From Granulicella sp. (GTDB lineage Bacteria > Acidobacteriota > Terriglobia > Terriglobales > Acidobacteriaceae), in NCBI GenBank assembly GCA_025408425.1, contig JANXYX010000021.1, positions 62,001-126,000 of the forward strand: DNA of 64,000 nucleotides, in the 5' to 3' direction. Position numbers and translations under genes: made by a program. Below the pieces are notes generated by a model. It was not told the DNA's origin and ran no database searches. It saw only the letters and a program-made list of their open reading frames with translations. This document shows positions 13,881-20,548 of this stretch, in pieces (the first letter of the stretch is position 1; each line of letters opens with the position of its first letter).

Positions 13881-16353
13881 AGGTGGGGGTGCGGAGGAGG
13901 AAGTAGGCCCCAGTGATTCCGAAGAGGAGGTCCGGGGACCAGGCAGCGAGGACTGCAGGCAGGGTGTTGACGTTGCCCATGGCCTGGAAGAGACCGTCTA
14001 CGCCGAGATAGGCGATGGCGAGGAAGATGGCAACTGCAATGCCGGCGAGTCCTCCGCGTTTGCCCATGGAGAGAGCGAAGGGGACGGCGAGGATCGCCAT
14101 GACAAGGGTGATGAGGGGATAAGCGAGTTTGCGGTTGAGCTGAACTGAGAGACGCTTGGTATCGAAGCCGGATTGTTTGAGGTCAGAGATGTAGTGGGAG
14201 AGTTCTCCGTAGGACATCTGCTCTGATTGGAGGTCTTCTTTCTTGAAGTAGGAAGGCTGTTCACGGATCTCCGGAAAGGTGGAGAGGGCGAAGGGCTGGT
14301 AGGAGGCGATGGTTTCGCCGCTGAAGGTCCTCTGCCAACCGTTTTCGAAGATCCAGCGATTGACACGGTCGTCCCAGCGGGCGGAGGTGGCGAAGATACG
14401 GCGGGTGAGGACAAAGGAGTTGGGTTCGAACTCAAAGACGGTGAGTTTGGCGAAGACGTTCTTATCGGGGTCGAAGAACTGGTAGTAGAAGATGCGCGCG
14501 GGTTCGCCTGAGGCCGGGTTGTGAATGGTGGCGCTTCCGTCGGTGCGGGTGATCTGGCCAGCAGCGGGGTTCGACTGGCCTGAGATCCACTTGCGGTCGG
14601 GGCGAAGGAAGGTCTGGGCTGGTTTGCCTTTGATGACGGAGCGCAGCGCCTCCTGTCTGCGATTGGCGGCGGGCAGGTAGAACTCGTCGAAGGCGAAGAG
14701 GCCGGCGGATAAGAGGATGGTAATGACGAGAATAGGTGCGACGACGCGGTAGAGGCTGATGCCGGTGGCCTTCATGGCGGTGAGTTCTGAGGTCCGGTTG
14801 AGCGATCCGAAGGTGATGAGGACGGCGACGAGGGAACAGAGCGGCGTGACGGAGTAGAGGATGAATGGAATCAGGTTGAACAGATAATCGCCGACGGTGA
14901 CAAGCGGAGTGCGATTGCGAATGATGTCGCCGATGAGCTCAAAGAAGGTGAAGACGAGGAAGAGAGTGGTGAAAGCGGCGAGGACCAGAGCGAAGCTGGT
15001 GAGGTACTCGCGCATGACGTAGTCGTCGAGGATGAGCGGGAAACGCGTGCCGAGGATTCCGCGGAGACGACGGAGTACGGTGGCGATGTCTGGCGGGTGG
15101 AGGCGGGACTCCGGGTCTGCACTGCCGGAGGTGACGCGAGCGACGAGCTTGCTGAGGCGCTGGCCGATGCTGGCGAAGACGCTGAGGGCGATGCCTCCGC
15201 GGGACATCTGGTAGAGGAGGAAGGCTCCGGCCGCTGCGAAGATGAGGTTGGCTCCCCAGACTCCGAGGAATGGGCTGAGCTTGCCGTTCTTGGCAAGGGC
15301 TACTCCGATGAAGGAGACGAAGTAGTAGATGAAGACGAGGAGGATGGTCAGGACGAATCCGGTGGATTTACCTCCGCGTTTTGAGGAAAGACCCAAGGGG
15401 ACGCCGACCAGCATGAGGACGAGGCAGGCGAAGGGGTAGGAGAAGCGCTTGTTGAACTCAATGCGGTAGATGTTGGAGTTGCGGTGGTCTGTTGAATCTG
15501 GCTGGTTACCGCGGCGCATGAGTTCGGAGAGGCTGAGAGCGAGAAGTGGGGTGTCGGAGCGACCGAGGTGGGTGTCTTCCTGATTTCCGGTCTGAATGGG
15601 GAGGTCTGTGGAGGCGAAGGTGGCGATGTTGTATTGATTGGGGTCGGTGGTTGAGGTCTGGTGCTGGCTACCGTTGAGGAGATGCAGGCGGATGGACTGG
15701 ATGTTCTGAGTGTTCTGGCCATTGTCTCCGGCGCCGTTGACGACGATGGCCTGATCAGCGGTGGTGACGTTGGGATTGCCGGGCTGGGTGAGGTCTGCGA
15801 GGAAGACGTGGTGCCACAGGGCGGCACCGGCGGCTGGGCGGACATCCTGAATGTAGAGAACGTAGTTCTTGAAGTCCTCGTAGAAGACTCGGGGCTGAAT
15901 CTCGAAAGACGCCTGGGAGTTTTTGAGGGAGTCTCCGAGCGCGATGAGCGCGGTGGACGAGGTGGGGACGAGATAAAGGGAGTTGATCAGGCCGAGGCCA
16001 AGGGCGGCGGCGGAGACAAGGGAGATGATGCGTACAAAGTCCAGGGCTCCCATGCCTGCAGCGCGCATGGCGGTGATTTCGCTGTCTGAGGCGAGTCGAC
16101 TAAGGCCGAGCAGGATTCCGACGAGGACAGCCATGGGGATGGTGAGGGTGAGAGCGTTGGGGAGGGTGTAGAGAAAGATGAGCAGGACGTCGGAGAGTGA
16201 GGCTGAGTCACGGACGACGAGTTCGAGGATCTTGCCGAGGTCCCGCATGAAGAGGACGAAGGTAAAGAGTGCTCCCCCAAGGAGAGCGTGGGAGGTGACT
16301 TCGCGGAGGATGTAGCGGGTGATGATGCGCATGCGGGTTTTGTGAGCCTGCAT
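13879..16353 (-). CDS. LPS export permease, LptF-LptG fusion
   Basis: LptF and LptG are the two membrane subunits of the LptB2FG machine that extracts lipopolysaccharide from the inner membrane. Here one 824-residue chain holds both. Residues 8-385 form one YjgP/YjgQ permease unit (ITRYILREV, then SEITAMRAAGM, a large periplasmic domain at about 130-290, then membrane helices). A linker to about 440 leads to a second unit (DDYVMREYLTSF, then SELTAMKATGISLYRV, a periplasmic domain, and final helices with KLAYPLITLVMAILAVPFAL). The repeated EITAMRAAG/ELTAMKATG motif, which contacts the ATPase in LptF and LptG, appears once in each half. The gene is last in an operon with a two-component system and marC; the ATG is 26 bases after the regulator stop. 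A later ATG at 16332 (MRIITRYIL) is an equally good start. Confidence 0.88.
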   Translation of the reverse strand: MQAHKTRMRIITRYILREVTSHALLGGALFTFVLFMRDLGKILELVVRDSASLSDVLLIFLYTLPNALTLTIPMAVLVGILLGLSRLASDSEITAMRAAGMGALDFVRIISLVSAAALGLGLINSLYLVPTSSTALIALGDSLKNSQASFEIQPRVFYEDFKNYVLYIQDVRPAAGAALWHHVFLADLTQPGNPNVTTADQAIVVNGAGDNGQNTQNIQSIRLHLLNGSQHQTSTTDPNQYNIATFASTDLPIQTGNQEDTHLGRSDTPLLALSLSELMRRGNQPDSTDHRNSNIYRIEFNKRFSYPFACLVLMLVGVPLGLSSKRGGKSTGFVLTILLVFIYYFVSFIGVALAKNGKLSPFLGVWGANLIFAAAGAFLLYQMSRGGIALSVFASIGQRLSKLVARVTSGSADPESRLHPPDIATVLRRLRGILGTRFPLILDDYVMREYLTSFALVLAAFTTLFLVFTFFELIGDIIRNRTPLVTVGDYLFNLIPFILYSVTPLCSLVAVLITFGSLNRTSELTAMKATGISLYRVVAPILVITILLSAGLFAFDEFYLPAANRRQEALRSVIKGKPAQTFLRPDRKWISGQSNPAAGQITRTDGSATIHNPASGEPARIFYYQFFDPDKNVFAKLTVFEFEPNSFVLTRRIFATSARWDDRVNRWIFENGWQRTFSGETIASYQPFALSTFPEIREQPSYFKKEDLQSEQMSYGELSHYISDLKQSGFDTKRLSVQLNRKLAYPLITLVMAILAVPFALSMGKRGGLAGIAVAIFLAIAYLGVDGLFQAMGNVNTLPAVLAAWSPDLLFGITGAYFLLRTPT

Positions 16354-16379
16354 TGAGTGTATCGCGGGGTAAGGCGGAA

Positions 16380-17132
16380 TCAGGGCTGCGGTGTGGCGAG
16401 GAAGCGATAGCCGATCCCCCGGACGGTAACGAGGTGGACGGGGTTGGCGGGGTCGTCCTCGATGTAGCGTCGGAGGCGGACGATGAAGTTATCGATGGCG
16501 CGGGTGTCCGTATCCTCGTGGACACGCCAGACTTGTTCGAGGATGTCCTTGCGGGAGACGATTTGACCTTCGTGTTCGGTAAGGTAGCGGAGGAGGTCGG
16601 CTTCCATGAGGGTGAGGTGGGTGATGCGGTTGGGGGCGATAAGTTCGAGGGTGTCAAAGCGGATGGTGCGGTGGTTGAAGGTGTAGGGTGCGGGCTGATC
16701 GAGCGGCGCGGCCTCGCCGAGTTCCGGTCTAGATGGCGTTTGCCAGGCCGTGCGGCGGAGAAGGGACTTGATACGGACGAGGAGGATGTTGAGATCAAAG
16801 GGTTTGGGGAGATAGTCGTCGGCACCGGCTTCGAGGCCTTCGAGGATGTCTTCGGGGCGGGAGCGGGCGGTGAGGAGGAGGACTGGAGTGTAGATCTGCG
16901 CTTCGCGGAGGGCTCGGACGATGGAGAAGCCATCACGTCCAGGAAGCATGCAGTCGAGGATGACAGCGCCGATCTTTTGTGGGGGGTGGAGGAGGTAGGC
17001 GAGGGCATCGTCGCCGTTGGCCTCGTGGTGGGTCGAGTAGCCTTCGGCCTGAAGGTTGAAGATGAGTCCCTGGGCGAGGTGATCTTCGTCTTCGACGACT
17101 ACGATGAGGGGCGAGGCGGGGAAGGTGTCCAT
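16380..17132 (-). CDS. OmpR-type response regulator
   Basis: This is a DNA-binding response regulator of 250 residues. The receiver domain carries the acidic pair in VVVEDED, the phosphate-accepting Asp60 in VILDCMLPGRDG, the Thr in VLLLTARS and the Lys in DDYLPKPFD. A winged-helix domain follows from about residue 150, with LTLMEADLLRYLTEHEGQ, VSRKDILEQVWR and TVRGIGYRF. It is the third gene of a kinase-marC-regulator-lptFG operon, so the partner kinase is probably the gene at 17913-18851. Its targets may include envelope genes; that is inference from context. The marC gene lies between regulator and kinase, which is unusual. Confidence 0.93.
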   Translation of the reverse strand: MDTFPASPLIVVVEDEDHLAQGLIFNLQAEGYSTHHEANGDDALAYLLHPPQKIGAVILDCMLPGRDGFSIVRALREAQIYTPVLLLTARSRPEDILEGLEAGADDYLPKPFDLNILLVRIKSLLRRTAWQTPSRPELGEAAPLDQPAPYTFNHRTIRFDTLELIAPNRITHLTLMEADLLRYLTEHEGQIVSRKDILEQVWRVHEDTDTRAIDNFIVRLRRYIEDDPANPVHLVTVRGIGYRFLATPQP

Positions 17133-17180
17133 AGGAATAGGGCTTCAATCTTAGATGGATTTTGCTGCGAAGACGATGTG

Positions 17181-17879
17181 CTAACGGAGGATGCCAGAGA
17201 GCAAGGGGTCGAGTCCGTTCCATGCGATTTGAACGCCGATGCAAAGCAGGATAAACGCAATGACACGCAGGATGCCGTGAGCGGTTGAGGGCGAGATGGC
17301 GGAGGTGATCCTGGGGGCGTGGGCGTAGCAGAGATAGACGATGCCGCTGAGGACGATAACGGCCAGGAAGAGACCGGCATGCGCCACGATGGACTGGGTA
17401 ACGGTCTTATTTGGGATGTGGGCGCTGAGGGTGAGCATGACAACAATGCAGCCGGGGCCGGCGGTGACCGGAAAAGTAAGGGGATAGAAGGACTTCTGCA
17501 TGAGTTTGCCTTCTACTTCTGCGGACTCTATCTGGGCGGCTGCCTGCAGTTTTTCTGCGTTTGGCTGGGTGTCCTTTTGATTCAGGAGAGACCATCCCAT
17601 GGCGGCGATGACGAATCCGCCGGAGACCTGAACTATGGGAAGGGAGATGCCGAAGAAATTGAGGATGGTGGATCCGACGAGATCGATGACGGCAAAGAAG
17701 AGGATGGTGTTGATGGCGATTCTGCGCGCGAGGGAGCGGTAGACGTGGATGGGCTCCGAACCCACGAGGCCGAGGAAGATCAGAGCTGAGCCCAGCGGGT
17801 TGACCAGCGGCAGCAGCGCTGAGAACGAGAGCGCGAAGTATTTCCAGAGGAGCAGCGTGGCTCTCCACGGTTCGGACAT
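17181..17879 (-). CDS. MarC family integral membrane protein
   Basis: MarC-family proteins are six-helix inner-membrane proteins whose function is not established; the old link to multiple antibiotic resistance was not upheld. The 232 residues show the family signature near the first helix, LLPLVNPLGSALIFLGL, and a second repeat-like segment, FYPLTFPVTAGPGCIVVMLT. Other helices include INTILFFAVIDLVGSTILNFFG, SGGFVIAAMGWSLL and ILRVIAFILLCIGVQIAWNG. It is the second gene of the operon, 33 bases after the kinase and 48 before the regulator. Tight placement between the two signalling genes suggests a sensory or envelope role, but nothing in the sequence proves it. Confidence 0.9.
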   Translation of the reverse strand: MSEPWRATLLLWKYFALSFSALLPLVNPLGSALIFLGLVGSEPIHVYRSLARRIAINTILFFAVIDLVGSTILNFFGISLPIVQVSGGFVIAAMGWSLLNQKDTQPNAEKLQAAAQIESAEVEGKLMQKSFYPLTFPVTAGPGCIVVMLTLSAHIPNKTVTQSIVAHAGLFLAVIVLSGIVYLCYAHAPRITSAISPSTAHGILRVIAFILLCIGVQIAWNGLDPLLSGILR

Positions 17880-17912
17880 CGTGTAGTGATTGTACGTCTG
17901 AAACAGCGTTAC

Positions 17913-18851
17913 TTAGGAAAGGCTGGGCGAGGCAGGTGGGAGGCTGGCGGGGTTGGCAAGAGGCAGGGTGATGGTGAAAGTAGTGCCGAGTCCGAGTCCT
18001 GGGCTGGAGGCGGTGGCGTTTCCACCATGCTGGCGGGCGATATTTCGGACGAGAAAGAGTCCGAGGCCAGTGCCTTTGATCTTGACCATGTCGCGGCCGG
18101 GGACGCGATAGAAGCGGTCGAAGATGCGTTTGATCTGGTTGGGGGCGAGTCCCAGACCTGTGTCTGTGATGCGCAGGGTGACCCAGGTGTAGCGGGTGAT
18201 GGCGAGAGAGCAGCGAACATGGACGCCTTTGGGAGAATATTTTACGGCGTTGTCGAGGAGATTGAGGACGGCGGTGCGGAGGTCCTCGGGGATGCCGATG
18301 GTGTGGAGTCGTACGGCACCTGGTACCGGCTCGAGGACGATGGCTTCTGGGGGGAGGTGGTGGCGCTGCAGGGTGATGGCGATGCAGTCTGCGACCATAG
18401 GTTCCAGATCGATTGCGACACGGTTGAGTTGTCGTTCGCGCTGGCCAAGTTCTCCGGCTTTGAGAACCTGCTCGACGGTGGCGAGGAGGCGGTTCGAGTC
18501 GGAGAGCATGATGTTGTAGAACTGCTGCCTTTGTTCTTCGGTGGTGGGGCGCCGCTGCAGAGTTTCGAGGTAGAGCCGGATGGAGGCGATGGGTGTTTTG
18601 AGCTCGTGGGTGACGGCGTTGAGGAAGGAGTTTTGACGCTCGTTGCGGCGGATTTCGCGGACCAGGAAGATGGTGTTGAGGACGACCCCGGCGATGAGGA
18701 GGGCGAAGAGGATGACACCGAGAACAGCCAGGGCTACTGCGCGCTTGTTGAGGATGATCCAGCCGATGTTGAGGGTGACGGCAACGCCGGTAAGGAAGAC
18801 GCCGAGGGTGATGAATATGGCGATGGTTCCGCGGCGTCGAGAGATGTTCAT
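17913..18851 (-). CDS. Membrane-bound sensor histidine kinase
   Basis: The 312-residue kinase has two N-terminal membrane helices (TIAIFITLGVFLTGVAVTL and VALAVLGVILFALLIAGVVL) with almost no periplasmic loop, so it probably senses something in the membrane or through a partner. The dimerisation domain has the H-box FLNAVTHELKTPIASI with His82. The ATPase domain shows LLDNAVKYSPKG (N box), ITDTGLGLAP (G1) and KGTGLGLFLVRNIARQHGG (G2). It heads the operon with marC, an OmpR-type regulator and lptFG. With MarC between kinase and regulator, MarC is a candidate input partner; this is inference. The gene is divergent from the NIPSNAP gene, with 61 bases between the starts. Confidence 0.92.
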   Translation of the reverse strand: MNISRRRGTIAIFITLGVFLTGVAVTLNIGWIILNKRAVALAVLGVILFALLIAGVVLNTIFLVREIRRNERQNSFLNAVTHELKTPIASIRLYLETLQRRPTTEEQRQQFYNIMLSDSNRLLATVEQVLKAGELGQRERQLNRVAIDLEPMVADCIAITLQRHHLPPEAIVLEPVPGAVRLHTIGIPEDLRTAVLNLLDNAVKYSPKGVHVRCSLAITRYTWVTLRITDTGLGLAPNQIKRIFDRFYRVPGRDMVKIKGTGLGLFLVRNIARQHGGNATASSPGLGLGTTFTITLPLANPASLPPASPSLS

Positions 18852-18912
18852 GGCTCTGGGGGAAGTATAGCGGGACGAGACACGAGAGCGGTGAGGAAGT
18901 TAGTATGTTGCG

Positions 18913-19350
18913 ATGAATCGAAGAACGTTATTGCAGACGATGGGGGCGGCAGCTATTGTGCCGTTCGTGACAGGACTTGAGCTGAATGCGAAGACGACGG
19001 GCGAGGCACACGAGGCCGGGAGCGTCTATGAGTTGAGGATCTATCACTGTTTTGAGGGGAAGCTGGATCTGCTTCTAGAGCGATTTCGGACTAAGGAGAC
19101 CAAGATTTTTGCGCGGATGGGGATGCATGGTGTGGGCTATTGGACTCCGACAGACGAGCCGCTGAAGGGCAGGACGCTGGTCTATTTGTTGCGCCATAAG
19201 AGTAGAGAGGCTGCGACGGCGAGCTGGGACAAGTTCAAGGTGGATCCGGAGTGGGTGAAGTTGAAGGCAGAGTCGGAGGCGGGGGGCGCGTTTGTGGAGA
19301 AGCATGAGTCGACGTTTCTTGCGCTGACTGATTTTTCTCCCAAGGTTTAG
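18913..19350 (+). CDS. NIPSNAP family protein with Tat-like leader
   Basis: NIPSNAP domains are small dimeric alpha/beta-barrel folds of unclear function, common in Acidobacteriota and Planctomycetes. The 145 residues start MNRRTLLQTMGAAAIVPFVT, which resembles a Tat leader with an Arg pair, though it lacks the full S/T-R-R-x-F-L-K pattern. The domain begins YELRIYHCFEGKLDLLLERF and continues with GMHGVGYWTP and LVYLLRHKSREAATASWDKF, the family pattern around Y-L-x-x-x-S-x-E-x-R. No partner genes are near; it is divergent from the kinase operon. It ends at a bidirectional terminator shared with the desaturase gene. Confidence 0.85.
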   Translation: MNRRTLLQTMGAAAIVPFVTGLELNAKTTGEAHEAGSVYELRIYHCFEGKLDLLLERFRTKETKIFARMGMHGVGYWTPTDEPLKGRTLVYLLRHKSREAATASWDKFKVDPEWVKLKAESEAGGAFVEKHESTFLALTDFSPKV

Positions 19351-19381
19351 GCGAAGCGTAGATCGTCATACTGCATAGAGA

Positions 19382-19414
19382 AAAGGCCGTCATCCTGATT
19401 GGATGATGGCCTTT
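19382..19414. terminator. Bidirectional terminator between NIPSNAP and desaturase genes
   Basis: AAAGGCCGTCATCC and GGATGATGGCCTTT form a stem of 14 positions with one mismatch around a 5-base loop, flanked by A/T-rich sequence on both sides. It lies between two convergent genes and can stop transcription from either side. Confidence 0.8.
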
Positions 19415-19433
19415 AGTTTTGGAAGTTGAGTGA

Positions 19434-20420
19434 TTAGACTCCGGCTGGTTTTGGATTGTTCTTGTCGAACTGTGCCACCTGAATTTTCTCGGCGAGGCCA
19501 ACCTTGCTGAGCAGCCAGATGCAGTAGTAGTTGATGTCGAACTCATACCATGCAAGTCCGTGGCGGGCGCTGACGGGATGGGCGTGGTGGTTGTTGTGCC
19601 AACCCTCGCCGCCTGTGAGTAGAGCGACCCACCATGTATTGCGGGAGTCGTCCTTGGTTTCGAAGCGGCGCTTGCCCCAGAGGTGGGTGGCGGAGTTGAC
19701 GAGCCAGGTGGCGTGCAGGCCGACGGTAACGCGGAGGAATGTTCCCCAGAGAACCATGCTGAGACCCCCAAGGAGATAGTGACCGGGGCCTGCCAGAGCG
19801 GCACCGATGATGATCTGCAGGACGCCTGTGACGACCAGCGGAACATAGTGGAACTTGCTGAGCCAGACGTGGAACGGGTCGCGGGTGAGATCAGGAGCGT
19901 AGCGTCCGAGGAGAGCGGTCTCAGAGTGCAGGGCACGGCCTGAGAGGATCCATCCTGCGTGAGCCCACCAGGTTCCGTCGTGGGGAGTGTGCGGGTCGCC
20001 TTCCTGATCGGAGAACTGATGGTGGACGCGATGGGTGGCTACCCAGAAGATGGGCCCGCCCTCAAGGGCGAGGCAACCGCAGATGCTGACGAAGTACTCG
20101 ACCAACTTGGGGGTCTTGAAGCCGCGGTGCGTGAGGAGACGGTGATACGCCACGCCGATACCAATATTGATGGCAAAGAAGTACATGACGAAGAAAGCAG
20201 CAAGATTGGTCCAGGAGAAGAAGAAGAGCGCAGCGATGGCGCCGACGTGAAAGAGTCCCATGGCAATGCTTGTGATCCAGTTGATGCGACCCTGCTGGTG
20301 AGCACGGCCCATGCGGAGATCCTGCTTGATCTTCTGCTTTACTTCGACGGCGGCTGGGAGCAAGTGGAGCTTTTGCTCGGGCTTTGAAACTTCCGGGGGA
20401 GTAATGGTGATCGGTGTCAT
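19434..20420 (-). CDS. Acyl-lipid/acyl-CoA delta-9 type fatty acid desaturase
   Basis: The enzyme introduces a double bond into long fatty acyl chains with a di-iron centre and affects membrane fluidity. The 328 residues contain the three histidine boxes: HRLLTH (93-98), HRVHH (130-134) and HNNHH (275-279). Membrane helices lie at about 50-68, 74-90, 192-212 and 215-240. The EGDPHTPHDGTWWAHAGW motif after the second box is typical of the stearoyl-CoA desaturase type. Many bacteria use such enzymes on acyl-ACP, acyl-CoA or lipids; which one cannot be told. It is divergent from the propeller/phosphoesterase gene, with 128 bases between the starts. Confidence 0.93.
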   Translation of the reverse strand: MTPITITPPEVSKPEQKLHLLPAAVEVKQKIKQDLRMGRAHQQGRINWITSIAMGLFHVGAIAALFFFSWTNLAAFFVMYFFAINIGIGVAYHRLLTHRGFKTPKLVEYFVSICGCLALEGGPIFWVATHRVHHQFSDQEGDPHTPHDGTWWAHAGWILSGRALHSETALLGRYAPDLTRDPFHVWLSKFHYVPLVVTGVLQIIIGAALAGPGHYLLGGLSMVLWGTFLRVTVGLHATWLVNSATHLWGKRRFETKDDSRNTWWVALLTGGEGWHNNHHAHPVSARHGLAWYEFDINYYCIWLLSKVGLAEKIQVAQFDKNNPKPAGV

Positions 20421-20548
20421 GGCTTTGTGATGTTCCTCAAATGGGTAGTACTTAACCTGCTAATAAGAACGCTAACAGGGTGCAGGGGGGTACGGGTGTA
20501 AGACTTTTGTAATGCTCGCTATACGTGTTAGTTGGTAGGGTGTTAGTC

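Noticed and set aside
16353-18980. Long plus-strand frames opposite the regulator, MarC and kinase genes
   Set aside because: They lie against real genes with clear domains and have Gly/Glu/Asp-rich shadow composition with no motifs.
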